Of a stretch of DNA of 64,000 nt, positions 1-8,284 are shown piece by piece (position 1 is the stretch's first letter; every line of letters begins with the position of its first letter). The stretch spans positions 1 to 64,000 of the forward strand of contig NZ_MSDV01000060.1 in the NCBI RefSeq assembly GCF_001931485.1, given 5' to 3'. Source of the DNA: Burkholderia sp. SRS-W-2-2016 (lineage in GTDB: Bacteria > Pseudomonadota > Gammaproteobacteria > Burkholderiales > Burkholderiaceae). The translations under genes were made by a program, and so were the position numbers. A model generated the notes under the pieces. It did no database searches and had not been told where the DNA came from. It saw only the letters and a list, made by a program, of their open reading frames with translations.

Positions 1-69
1 GGACCGTGAAACGACTCTACGCCGATGATAGTGCGGATTGCCCGTGTGAAAGTAGGTAATCGTCAGGCT
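1..69 (+). rRNA. rrf: 5S ribosomal RNA, 3' part (truncated by window edge)
   Basis: The first ~69 bases match the 3' portion of a Burkholderia-type 5S rRNA as I know it: GTGAAACGACTCTACGCCGA near the start and the closing GTAGGTAATCGTCAGGCT. The 5' half lies outside the window. The exact 3' end is estimated. It is followed directly by a strong hairpin, as expected at the end of an rRNA operon. Confidence 0.88.
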
Positions 70-84
70 TCTTATGCAGTACGT

Positions 85-124
85 CCAGAACCCCGGTGTC
101 TCCGAAAGAGTGCCGGGGTTCTGG
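85..124 (+). terminator. rRNA operon terminator hairpin
   Basis: A perfect 12-bp inverted repeat, CCAGAACCCCGG at 85-96 and CCGGGGTTCTGG at 113-124, with a 16-nt loop that can itself pair CTC with GAG. It lies 15 nt after the 5S rRNA end. The downstream T tract is poor (CGTTTA), but position and stem strength support termination. Bases 125-189 hold nothing I can name. Confidence 0.75.
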
Positions 125-189
125 CGTTTACGAGCGGAAAAAGGCCACTGCGTACGGTACGGTACGCGAACCGGTCGCGGTTCCTGTCG

Positions 190-1446
190 TCACTGCCTTC
201 CCATCCGCAACGCGTCCGCGTAGCCCGTCAGTTCCAGATACGCGTGCCCGACCTCCGCATTTGCACGGCTAACTCGCGCCGCACCTTCCCAATACACAGC
301 ACCGGTCGATTGTCGTGAATCGAGTTCCTGATCGTCCATCAGCGGATCGAGTTGCCATGTCAGCGCACCGGTCCTGACCGTCATCGACACGGGATACGAT
401 GCGCCCGTGCGCGGCGAGCGCCACGTGCGAACAGGCGTGAAGTCGACCTGATCGGGGGCGAAGTTCGTGATCCGCCCGTCGGCCTGGCGAAGCGTCGCGT
501 GCGCCCAGATAGCGCCGCCGTCGCGGCGACGCATCTTGAATGCCATCAGCGCCGCGCCGTCCTTCAGATTGGCGCCCACCCAATCCCAGCCAACCGCATC
601 GGTGGCGAGGTAGGTGCTCGACCATTCGTGATCCAGCCATGCCGTGCCTGTCACCGTCGTAGCGTGCTGCGACGTGTTGCGCGATACCGCCGGCCGTACG
701 ACGCTGCCGGTCACGCGCAATTGCGGCTCGCTGTAGTAATAGCTGGCCTGCTCCGGCCGCGGTCCTTTGCGCGAGTAACCGCGTTCGCCCTGAAGCAGCG
801 GTGCCTGCGTCGGCGTCAACGCGAGATGCAACGAGAAGCCGGTCGCATCGACAGTGACGTCGTAATGGCCATCCGCGGCGCGGGTCATTTTCCAGCCGTC
901 GAGCTTGACGTCGGTATTGGCGGGCTTCGCGTACGCGAGCCCGAAACCCTCGCGAGCGATACGCTGATCGTGAACTAGGTGTCCGATCGCCGGATCGCTC
1001 AACGCCGCATGCGCGATGATCAGTTGCGATGGTGCAAACGCGCTCGGATCGGCTGTGTCGTGGCCCGTCGCGGAACGGAAGAACGTGATCTGAAAGCCGA
1101 GCGGCTGGTTGTCGGGCGTGTTGAGCCAGCCGGTCGCATACCACCATTCGGTGCGAAAAGCCGGGTGTGCGCCGGTGTCTGCGGGAAAGCTGAGCGGATG
1201 ATCGGGCGTGACCGCGGCGAAGGCGGCCGGGGCGGAAGCGGGTGCATCGCCGCCAGCGGCAAAGGCGGGAAAAACGCCGGTAAATGCGACGGTAGACGCC
1301 ACGGCAGCAGCGACATACAGCAAGCGGGGAAGATGAGAGTAACGCGAGCGATGCATCGAACCGCTGCTCCTGCGGGCAGCAGTACTCGGTACTCCGAATA
1401 GAGCGTCCCGCACATCCACCGCCAAACGGCACATCTTCGTGCGCAT
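190..1446 (-). CDS. Secreted AttH/CrtC-like lipocalin-fold protein
   Basis: About 418 aa. After an N-terminal signal sequence (n-region MHRSRYSHLPR, hydrophobic stretch, cleavage near FPAFAAG) it shows hallmarks of the carotenoid 1,2-hydratase/AttH lipocalin-like family: FPADTGAHPAFRTEWWYATG, GFQITFFRS, LDHEWSS and GWDWVGANL. The family name reflects fold; a carotenoid substrate is not implied. The start at 1446 shares one base with the permease stop (TGATG) and has AAGGAGGA upstream. An alternative start at 1356, with AGGAG ten bases upstream, places the signal peptide exactly at the N-terminus and is also plausible. As the last gene of an ABC cassette it is probably the periplasmic or outer-surface partner of the transporter. 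The substrate is unknown. Confidence 0.8.
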   Translation of the reverse strand: MRTKMCRLAVDVRDALFGVPSTAARRSSGSMHRSRYSHLPRLLYVAAAVASTVAFTGVFPAFAAGGDAPASAPAAFAAVTPDHPLSFPADTGAHPAFRTEWWYATGWLNTPDNQPLGFQITFFRSATGHDTADPSAFAPSQLIIAHAALSDPAIGHLVHDQRIAREGFGLAYAKPANTDVKLDGWKMTRAADGHYDVTVDATGFSLHLALTPTQAPLLQGERGYSRKGPRPEQASYYYSEPQLRVTGSVVRPAVSRNTSQHATTVTGTAWLDHEWSSTYLATDAVGWDWVGANLKDGAALMAFKMRRRDGGAIWAHATLRQADGRITNFAPDQVDFTPVRTWRSPRTGASYPVSMTVRTGALTWQLDPLMDDQELDSRQSTGAVYWEGAARVSRANAEVGHAYLELTGYADALRMGRQ

Positions 1447-4025
1447 CACCAATCCTCCTTCACCGCGCGCACCGCATCCACCGACACCGCGCCGCGTCCA
1501 GCGACCACCGCGGTCGAGCACGACAGAATCAGCATCACGAGCGCGACCGTGCCGAGCACGAGCCACGGCACATGCAGCGACATGCTCCAATGAAACGACT
1601 GCGGATTGACGACGAATACGAGGATCAGGCTGATCGCGAAACCGAGCGCGAAGCCGAGTGCAATGCCGCAAGCGGTGAGCAGGCCGCCTTCCGACGCGAG
1701 AATCGCAAGGATCTGGATGCGTGTCACACCGACGTGGCGCAGCATCCCGAACTCGCGGGCGCGTGCGAGCGTTTGCGCGGAAAACGTCGCGGCGACGCCG
1801 AATAATCCGATCACGATGGCCACCGCCTCGAGCAGATACGTGACCGCGAAGCTGCGATCGAAGATCACCAGCGTACGCGCGCGGATGTCACCCGGTTGCG
1901 ACAACTCCAGCGACGCGCCAAATGGCAGCGCCCGCAACCCGTCGATCACGCGTTCGACGCGCGTACCTTGCGCGACTGTCACGGCGACATCGGTGGCGGT
2001 GGTGTCGCCGGTCAAGCGCCGGTAGTCGGCAAGCCGCATCTGGATTGCGCCGCTCTGGCGCGCGTAATCGCGCCAGACACCGGCTACGACGAACACCTGG
2101 CCAGGCGCGCCGAGCGGCAACCGTACGCGTTGACCCAACCGGTATCCATACAGATCGACCATTGCTTCGGAGACCCAAACAGGTATTTCGCCGGCGTGAA
2201 GCGCGGCAGGCGACAGTACCGCGCCGGTCATCTGCAGATTCGCGCCGGGATCGGCCGCGTCGATTTCGCGCGCAAGCAGCGCAACGTCCGGTCGTGCCGG
2301 ATCGAGCGTCAGATGGGTGATGCGCGCAAACGCGGCGCTTCTGATGCCGGCCACTGCCGCGATCCGCTTCTGTTCGCCGGGCTGCAAGCCGCCGCTGTCG
2401 CTGCTATTGCCACCGGACGCTACCCGCACATACAGATCCGCGGACAGCAGATGCGTGACCCACGCATCGACGGACACGCGAAAGCTCGCCACCATGATCG
2501 CCATCGCGACGATCAGCGCGAAGCTCGACAGCACACCGCCCATTGCGATCGATGCCTGCCCCGGCGCATTCGCGAGACGCGCGATCGCCAGCGTGCCCGT
2601 CGCGCCGGCGCCGCCGCGTGCGCCGCGCACCCGGCTCGTCGCGCCGAAGATCAGCGCGGTCACGCGCGGCATCAATGCGATGCCGCCGACGAGCAGCAAC
2701 GCGACCGCGAGATAACCGGCAATCGGCGTATCGAACCACGGCGGCAGCCGGGTCAGAACGCCGGCGATCGCCAGGCAGGCAAGCGCAGGCCACGGCGTCG
2801 CGAGCCGGGCCAGTGCGCCTTCTTCGGCGCCGGCCTTGAGCGCCGCAGCCGGACGGGCCCGCGCGGCATCGATTGCGGGCGCGATGCTGCCCAACACCGA
2901 CACCGCGATGCCGAGCAACAGAAACACCGCGCTCGCGAGCGGCTCGAAACCGACCCGCGGCTGCACCCCGGGAAAATAGCCGCCGCCGAGATCGCTGCCG
3001 AAAAAGCGCAGCGCGCCGCTGGCCATCGCATAGCCGAGCACGAGTCCGCACAGCGATCCGAGCACCCCGAGCAACGCACCCTCCAGCAGAATCTGGCGCA
3101 ACAGCTGCGCACGCGTGAGGCCGAGCACGCGCAGCATTGCGAACTGCGAGCGACGCCGCACGACACTCAGCGCCTGCGTCGAAAACACGAGGAACGCGCC
3201 GGTGAACAGCGCGACCAGCGCGAGCACGTTCATGTTGATTCGATACGCGCGCGACAGGCGGTCGGTGCGGCTTTCGGTGTCGCGCGTTTCGGCGACAACC
3301 CACGCGTTGCCGAGCCGCGCCTGCAGATCCCGCCTGAAGCGCTCCCGGTCGATGCCGCGTTCGAGCTGCACGTCGACGCGCGACAGCTTGCCGATTTTGC
3401 CGAAGCGCCATTGCGCGGCGGCGATATCCATCACCGCGAGCCGCTGACCCGGCCGCGTACGCCCGAGTCCGCCCGCGATGCGCAACTGCACGTTCGAGGT
3501 CCCGCTGCGCAGCGTTAGCCGATCTCCGGTTTTGACGTTCAGCCATTGCTGCGCGGCGGTCGACAGAAACACCGCATCGGGCGATAGCGTGTCGAGCGGC
3601 TGGTCCGGCGACGGCACGCCGAGCAGATCGGGTGTGATACGACTCGCCTTGAATACGTCGATGCCGAGCACCGGCAGCGCGTCGCGCTGCCCGGGCACCG
3701 TGACATCGAACGTGAGCACGGGACTTGCCAGCGCGACGCCGGGCCTATTCGCCAGCCGTGGATAAATCGACTCGTCGATAAAGGGCTGGGCGCCGCGTAT
3801 CTGCAAGTCGGCCTGACCGGACAAGCTGCGGGTGGCCGCCGAGAATTCGTTGAACGCCGCGCTGTTGATCAACTGCACCGCATAACCGAGCGCGACGCCC
3901 AGCGCGATCGTGGCGATGGCGACCAGCGCGCGTGCCCGATGACTGCGCCATTCGGCGCCGAGCAGCCAACGCGCGAGCACGCGATGTCCGGGCGTGCGCG
4001 GCAGCGGGCGAAGTTCAGCGGCCAT
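1446..4025 (-). CDS. ABC transporter permease, FtsX/MacB type, large two-module form
   Basis: About 859 aa. An N-terminal membrane helix (ALVAIATIALGVALGYAVQL) is followed by a large periplasmic domain, an FtsX transmembrane block (VLALVALFTGAFLVFSTQAL and following helices), further central helices, a second periplasmic domain and a second FtsX block near the C-terminus. This internally duplicated architecture is that of LolC/MacB-class permeases that move lipids or lipoproteins rather than small solutes. The gene overlaps the ATPase upstream by 11 bp and shares one base with the lipocalin-like gene downstream. The start is uncertain: ATG 4025 is chosen, while ATG 4049 and TTG 4064 are in frame and none has a clear ribosome-binding site. 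Confidence 0.85.
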   Translation of the reverse strand: MAAELRPLPRTPGHRVLARWLLGAEWRSHRARALVAIATIALGVALGYAVQLINSAAFNEFSAATRSLSGQADLQIRGAQPFIDESIYPRLANRPGVALASPVLTFDVTVPGQRDALPVLGIDVFKASRITPDLLGVPSPDQPLDTLSPDAVFLSTAAQQWLNVKTGDRLTLRSGTSNVQLRIAGGLGRTRPGQRLAVMDIAAAQWRFGKIGKLSRVDVQLERGIDRERFRRDLQARLGNAWVVAETRDTESRTDRLSRAYRINMNVLALVALFTGAFLVFSTQALSVVRRRSQFAMLRVLGLTRAQLLRQILLEGALLGVLGSLCGLVLGYAMASGALRFFGSDLGGGYFPGVQPRVGFEPLASAVFLLLGIAVSVLGSIAPAIDAARARPAAALKAGAEEGALARLATPWPALACLAIAGVLTRLPPWFDTPIAGYLAVALLLVGGIALMPRVTALIFGATSRVRGARGGAGATGTLAIARLANAPGQASIAMGGVLSSFALIVAMAIMVASFRVSVDAWVTHLLSADLYVRVASGGNSSDSGGLQPGEQKRIAAVAGIRSAAFARITHLTLDPARPDVALLAREIDAADPGANLQMTGAVLSPAALHAGEIPVWVSEAMVDLYGYRLGQRVRLPLGAPGQVFVVAGVWRDYARQSGAIQMRLADYRRLTGDTTATDVAVTVAQGTRVERVIDGLRALPFGASLELSQPGDIRARTLVIFDRSFAVTYLLEAVAIVIGLFGVAATFSAQTLARAREFGMLRHVGVTRIQILAILASEGGLLTACGIALGFALGFAISLILVFVVNPQSFHWSMSLHVPWLVLGTVALVMLILSCSTAVVAGRGAVSVDAVRAVKEDW

Positions 4026-4752
4026 CGTCGTTCGAGCGGGCGGCGGCATGCGCAACGTGGGCAACGGCTCGTGCGGGCGCCGCGTGCAAGCCGCCGTCGC
4101 TGAGGATCAACACGCGATCGGCCACCGCGGCGGCCGCCTCCGAATGCGTGACCATGATCGTCGCCGCGCCGGTCGCCTTGCTTTGCGCGCGGAACAGCGC
4201 TAGCACGTCGTGCGCGGTGGCGGGGTCGAGATTGCCGGTCGGTTCGTCGGCGAGGATCAGGGACGGACGATGCACGAGCGCACGCGCGATCGCTACGCGC
4301 TGCAGCTCGCCGCCGGACAGTTCGCGCGGAAAAGCGTCGCCGCGTCCGCCCAGACCGACCGCCGCCAGCATCTCGAGCGCGGCGGCGCCCGGCAGGTCAT
4401 TGAGCAGCAGCGGCAGCGCGACGTTCTGCGCGAGCGTCAGATGCGGCAGCACGTGAAACGCCTGGAACACGAAGCCGAGCTTTTGCCGGCGCAGACGCGT
4501 CGCGGCGTTGTCGTCGAGTTGCTCGACCGCGCAGCCGTCGATCATCACGCTGCCGCTATCGGCGCGGTCGAGTCCGGCGATCAGATTGAGCAGCGTCGAT
4601 TTGCCGACTCCCGAGTCGCCCATGATCGCGACGAACTCGCCCGCCGCGAGCGTGAAGTCGAGCTGCGCGAGCACGATGCGGCCGCTGCCGTAACGCTTGC
4701 TGAGACCGCGACATTCGAGTGCGGGAGCGGCGGCGTCGGCGGGAAGCGTCAT
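4015..4752 (-). CDS. ABC transporter ATP-binding protein (LolD/MacB type)
   Basis: 245 aa. Walker A is GDSGVGKST, the signature is LSGGELQRVAIARALVHRP, and Walker B with its downstream Asp is LILADEPTGNLD. The form is typical of ATPases paired with FtsX permeases (LolD, FtsE, MacB). The start ATG at 4752 precedes MTLPADAAAPALECRGLSKR. The open frame extends upstream, but that sequence has no family similarity. It is the first gene of the cassette with the permease and the lipocalin-like protein. No regulator is adjacent. Confidence 0.9.
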   Translation of the reverse strand: MTLPADAAAPALECRGLSKRYGSGRIVLAQLDFTLAAGEFVAIMGDSGVGKSTLLNLIAGLDRADSGSVMIDGCAVEQLDDNAATRLRRQKLGFVFQAFHVLPHLTLAQNVALPLLLNDLPGAAALEMLAAVGLGGRGDAFPRELSGGELQRVAIARALVHRPSLILADEPTGNLDPATAHDVLALFRAQSKATGAATIMVTHSEAAAAVADRVLILSDGGLHAAPARAVAHVAHAAARSNDDGR

Positions 4753-5208
4753 GCGGGAAGATCCGGAAAAGGGTGGCCGACGAGGGGCGTCGGCCGGACG
4801 GAACGAGTGTGCCTTGTCGCGCGGATTCGCGCAGCAAACCGACCGAGCGCCTTCGCTTTTTGTAAGGAAAATGGAAGTTTGGATGGCGTGACGGCAGGGT
4901 GACCCAGACGGTTCGTAAGGTCCCGCGGAAGCAGCTCTGCGCGGATATTCACGGGCAGATTTAGAGGGCCGCGCAAAAAATTTTTTATCGCGCGAGCCCC
5001 GGAATTTTGTCCTGGACGGTGAATACGCAGTTCTCAAACAGGCGAGGAGAGCAGGATCCATTCCACCCGTTCCGTCCCCGGAAAAAGCAAACGCTTAAAA
5101 GTTGTCAAATCCATCGAACTACGCGCCTTTTGCGGCCAAAAAATTTAGCGCCCGCAAGCGATCTGTAACAATGTGCAAGCGCACATTTTCATGCGTTTTG
5201 CAAGGGTG

Positions 5209-5235
5209 CGCGTCACAACAATAAATTGTGGCGCG
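5209..5235. repeat. Inverted repeat in the 4753-5436 divergent intergenic region
   Basis: The 684-bp gap between the divergent ABC cassette and the nuoM-like gene holds no convincing gene. It contains several dyads. The best, CGCGTCACAA (5209-5218) and TTGTGGCGCG (5226-5235), has a 7-nt AT-rich loop and one wobble pair. Another is AATGTGC/GCACATT at 5170-5187. Role unknown; operators or 5' UTR structures are possible. Confidence 0.4.
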
Positions 5236-5331
5236 GATTCTCGCGCTGTTGCGATGCAAAAATATCCTTATCTTGGTAATCTCCCACCCTTGGTTAGATG
5301 ACCGCGGGTAAACGTGTAGCGGAAAACCCGT

Positions 5332-5378
5332 TTACATGTCCATTTCAGCGAACTCCAGCTTACATATCCATTTCAGCG
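5332..5378 (+). repeat. 19-bp direct repeat upstream of the nuoM-like gene
   Basis: TTACATGTCCATTTCAGCG at 5332-5350 is repeated as TTACATATCCATTTCAGCG at 5360-5378 (18 of 19 identical, start-to-start spacing 28 bp). It lies 59-105 bp upstream of the nuoM-like start. The second copy runs into an 8-bp inverted repeat, CAGCGCCA (5374-5381)/TGGCGCTG (5393-5400). This looks like a paired regulator site, but no protein can be assigned. Confidence 0.5.
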
Positions 5379-5436
5379 CCAGCTGTTTTCAGTGGCGCTG
5401 AGGCGGCGTTTTGTACATCAAAGTTTGACAGAGCAC

Positions 5437-6996
5437 ATGCCATTGCCTCTCCTAAGTCTTCTCATCTGGATTCCCATCGTCGCCGGACTCGTGGTGCTGC
5501 GCGCCGGCTCCGACGCCGCGCGTAACCGCACGCGCTGGCTCGCGCTGATCGGCGCGGTGGCGGGTTTCCTGCCGGTGATCCCGCTCGTCGCGAACTTCCG
5601 TAACGACGTGACCTCGATGCAGTTCGTCGAGAACGTCCGCTGGTCGCCGACGTTCGACATCGCCTGGCATGTGGGGATCGACGGGATTTCGCTGTGGCTC
5701 GTCGCGCTGACCGCGCTGACCACGATCATCATCGTGATCGCGTCGTGGGAGTCGGTCACGCAGCGCACCGCGCAGTACTTCGGCGCGTTCCTGATGCTGT
5801 CCGGTTTCATGCAGGGCGTGTTCACGTCGCTGGACGGGATGATGTTCTTCATCGCGTTCGAAGCGACGCTGATTCCGCTGTATCTGCTGATCGGCACCTA
5901 CGGTCACAAGAACCGTACGTATGCGGCGGTGAAGTTCTTCTTCGTGTCGCTGCTCGGCTCGCTGATGATGCTGATGTCGCTGCTCTATCTGTTCGCGCAG
6001 ACCCACAGCTTCGACCTCGCGGTGTGGCGCGAGGCGCAACTCGGCATGGTGCCGCAGGCGCTGATCTTCCTCGGCTTCCTCGCCGCGTTCGGCGTGAAGG
6101 TGCCGATGTGGCCGCTGCACACGTGGCTGCCCGACGTCCACCTCGACGGCCCGACCGGTGCCGCGGTGATGATCGGTATGCTGAAGATCGGCGGCTACGG
6201 TCTGCTGCGTTTCGCGCTGCCGATCGCGCCGCAAGCGAGCCACTTCTTCGCGCCGATGATGATCACGCTGTCGCTCGTCGCGGTGATCTACGCGAGCCTG
6301 CTCGCACTCGTGCAAACCGACATGCGCCGTCTGCTCGCGTATTCGACGGTTGCGCACATGGGCCTCGTCACGCTCGGCCTGTTCGTCTTCAACCGCTTCG
6401 GCCAGGCCGGCGCGATCGTGCAGATGATCTCGTACGGCGTGGTGTCGGGCGCGATGCTGCTGTGTACCGGCATGCTGCACGACCGCACCAAGACCGCGTC
6501 GATCGCCGAATTCGGCGGCGTCGCGAACACGATGCCGCGCTTCGCCGCGTTCGTGATGCTGTTCTCGATGGCCAATATCGGCTTGCCGGGCACTTCGGGT
6601 TTCGTCGGCGAATTCATGGTGCTGATGGGCGCGATCCGTTTCAACTTCTGGATCGGCGCGATCGCCGCGAGCACGCTGGTGCTGAGCGCGGCCTACACGC
6701 TGTGGATGTACAAGCGCGTGATTTTCGGCGCGATCGCCAATGCGCGCGTCGCCAATCTGAAGGACCTCGGCAAGCGCGAATTCGCGCTGCTCGGCGCGAT
6801 GGCGCTGCTGGTGCTCGCGATCGGTATCAATCCGAAACCGTTCACCGATGCGATCGACCCGTCGGTCGGCACGCTGCTCGCGCAGTCGGAACGCTCCGCG
6901 CTGCCGGGCGATGCGACGCCGGACGGCAACGAGCATCTTCAAGCTGCGACGCCGACACCGGCGCCGGCTGCCGCCGCCGCGCAAAACCCGGGTTAA
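5437..6996 (+). CDS. nuoM: Orphan NuoM-like proton-pumping membrane subunit
   Basis: 519 aa, multi-helix membrane protein of the NuoM/antiporter family. Visible marks: the antiporter-type FEATLIPLYLLIGTYG with the functional Glu, VKVPMWPLHTWLPDVHLDGPTGAAVMIGM, and the Lys/His helices AYSTVAHMGL and IGLPGTSGFVGEFM. The C-terminus carries an Ala/Pro-rich tail (ATPTPAPAAAAAQNPG). ATG at 5437 begins MPLPLLSLLIWIP, the usual NuoM N-terminus; its ribosome-binding site is weak. The gene stands alone between dyad-rich DNA and a terminator, with no nuoL or nuoN beside it, so it is either a second NuoM copy or part of a small accessory module near the cyo oxidase. The symbol gives the family, not proof of membership in complex I. 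Confidence 0.85.
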   Translation: MPLPLLSLLIWIPIVAGLVVLRAGSDAARNRTRWLALIGAVAGFLPVIPLVANFRNDVTSMQFVENVRWSPTFDIAWHVGIDGISLWLVALTALTTIIIVIASWESVTQRTAQYFGAFLMLSGFMQGVFTSLDGMMFFIAFEATLIPLYLLIGTYGHKNRTYAAVKFFFVSLLGSLMMLMSLLYLFAQTHSFDLAVWREAQLGMVPQALIFLGFLAAFGVKVPMWPLHTWLPDVHLDGPTGAAVMIGMLKIGGYGLLRFALPIAPQASHFFAPMMITLSLVAVIYASLLALVQTDMRRLLAYSTVAHMGLVTLGLFVFNRFGQAGAIVQMISYGVVSGAMLLCTGMLHDRTKTASIAEFGGVANTMPRFAAFVMLFSMANIGLPGTSGFVGEFMVLMGAIRFNFWIGAIAASTLVLSAAYTLWMYKRVIFGAIANARVANLKDLGKREFALLGAMALLVLAIGINPKPFTDAIDPSVGTLLAQSERSALPGDATPDGNEHLQAATPTPAPAAAAAQNPG

Positions 6997-7005
6997 TAGA
7001 ACAAG

Positions 7006-7062
7006 GCGCAAGAGCCGCTGTCGCATCCGCGCGTCGGGATGCGGCGGCGCTCTTGCGCTTTT
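7006..7062 (+). terminator. Terminator after the nuoM-like gene
   Basis: Long imperfect stem: GCGCAAGAGC...CGCATCC (7006-7028) pairs with GGATGCG...GCTCTTGCGC (7037-7058), with an 8-nt loop and a TTTT at 7059-7062. It lies ten bases after the stop codon and separates nuoM from cyo. Confidence 0.8.
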
Positions 7063-7158
7063 GCGCGTCCGCATCGCCTCCTTGATTGAAAACGAAAGGC
7101 GTTAGGTCATCAAAGCCGCACGCTGTCCAGCGGTTTTCGAGGGCTTATTTGAGGGGGC

Positions 7159-7264
7159 TTTGCGACGCGTCAACTTTTCGATGCTTTGTTTCAAGGCGTC
7201 GCAAACGACGCTTGCAGGATCAGGTGTGTGGGGAATTGCGACAACGTGTCACACGATGTCGCAA
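7159..7264. promoter_or_regulatory. Cluster of four TTGCGAC motifs upstream of cyoA
   Basis: TTTGCGAC (7159-7166, forward), GTCGCAAA (7198-7205, reverse), TTGCGACA (7236-7243, forward) and TGTCGCAA (7257-7264, reverse). The last two are the arms of a 29-bp near-perfect palindrome (7236-7264) whose interior also pairs, CGTGT C ACACG. A TTGACA hexamer at 7296-7301 and TATTAT at 7315-7320 follow, but the spacing of 13 is too short for a standard sigma-70 promoter. The rest of 7063-7387 contains no gene. Likely the regulatory region of the cyo operon. Confidence 0.6.
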
Positions 7265-7387
7265 CGCAATAGATCGTTGCTAAATCGAGTGTTTATTGAC
7301 AATCAGGGCACCCCTATTATGCGAGCGCTTATTAATGGAGAGCCGTCGAATGACGTTCGTTGAAGTCAAAAAAACGAGGCAAGGAAT

Positions 7388-8281
7388 ATGAAAGCAAGGG
7401 CTCTGACCAGGCCGGCAAGCGTTCTTTCCGCCAGCCTCTTGTTGCTGCTGTCGGGTTGCAGCAACCTCGATATTTTGAATCCGAAGGGCAGTGTGGGCGT
7501 GGCGGAGCGCGATCTGATCGCGACTTCGACGTGGGCCATGCTGATTGTGGTGGTGCCGGTGATCGCGCTCACCCTGTTTTTCGCGTGGCGTTATCGCGCG
7601 TCGAACAGGAACGCCGACTACCAGCCGGGGTGGACGCATTCCACCGCGGTTGAAGTCGTCGTCTGGACGATTCCGACTTTGATCATTCTGTTCCTCGCCG
7701 TGCTGACGTGGCGGACGACTCATGAGCTCGATCCGTATCGCCCGCTCGAGTCGCAGGTCAAGCCGATCAACGTCGAAGTCGTCGCGCTCGACTGGAAGTG
7801 GCTGTTCATCTATCCGGACCTGGGCATCGCTTCGGTCAATCAACTGGCGATCCCGGTCGGTACGCCAGTGAATTTCCGCATTACGTCGGACACGGTGATG
7901 AACTCGTTCTTCATCCCGCAACTCGGCGGCCAGATCTACGCGATGGCGGGCATGCAAACGCGCCTGCACCTGATCGCCGATCACGCCGGCGACTTCGCGG
8001 GCACCGCGGCGAACTTCAGCGGCAAGGGCTTCTCGGACATGAAGTTCCGCACGCTCGCCACTTCGCCTGAAGAGTTCAACGCGTGGGTCGCGAAGGTGCG
8101 CGCTTCGTCGGACCGTCTCGACATGGACCGCTATCACGCGGTGTCCGAGCCGAGCGAAAAGGATCCGGTGCGTTACTTCTCGACGGTCGATCCGAAGCTC
8201 TTCAACAACATCATCGCCCGCTACAACAACGGCAACGTCCTCGACAACATGCAGGACGCTAACTGTGCGCCTAAGGGGTAA
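7388..8281 (+). CDS. cyoA: Cytochrome bo3 ubiquinol oxidase subunit II
   Basis: 297 aa. N-terminal lipoprotein signal with lipobox LLSGC, two transmembrane helices (WAMLIVVVPVIALTLFFAWRYR and VVVWTIPTLIILFLAVLTWR), then the periplasmic cupredoxin domain. The CuA ligand cysteines are absent, as expected for a quinol rather than cytochrome c oxidase. YRPLESQVKPINVEVVALDW and the C-terminal COX aromatic-rich segment are typical CyoA sequence. The start has GAGGCAAGGA just upstream. First gene of cyoABCD. Confidence 0.96.
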   Translation: MKARALTRPASVLSASLLLLLSGCSNLDILNPKGSVGVAERDLIATSTWAMLIVVVPVIALTLFFAWRYRASNRNADYQPGWTHSTAVEVVVWTIPTLIILFLAVLTWRTTHELDPYRPLESQVKPINVEVVALDWKWLFIYPDLGIASVNQLAIPVGTPVNFRITSDTVMNSFFIPQLGGQIYAMAGMQTRLHLIADHAGDFAGTAANFSGKGFSDMKFRTLATSPEEFNAWVAKVRASSDRLDMDRYHAVSEPSEKDPVRYFSTVDPKLFNNIIARYNNGNVLDNMQDANCAPKG

Positions 8282-8284
8282 CGC

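Noticed and set aside
25..318. 97-aa plus-strand frame at the left edge
   Set aside because: It runs from the 5S rRNA through its terminator into the 3' end of the lipocalin-like gene, so it cannot be a normal protein gene.
1896..3518. 540-aa plus-strand frame opposite the FtsX permease
   Set aside because: Antisense shadow, very Arg/His-rich, no domain.
5298..5525. 75-aa plus-strand frame overlapping the nuoM start
   Set aside because: It spans the direct repeats and the dyad and lacks a ribosome-binding site; out of frame with nuoM.
7296..7320. Standard sigma-70 promoter TTGACA...TATTAT for cyo
   Set aside because: The spacer is 13 bp instead of 16-18, so it was mentioned only as a weak element.
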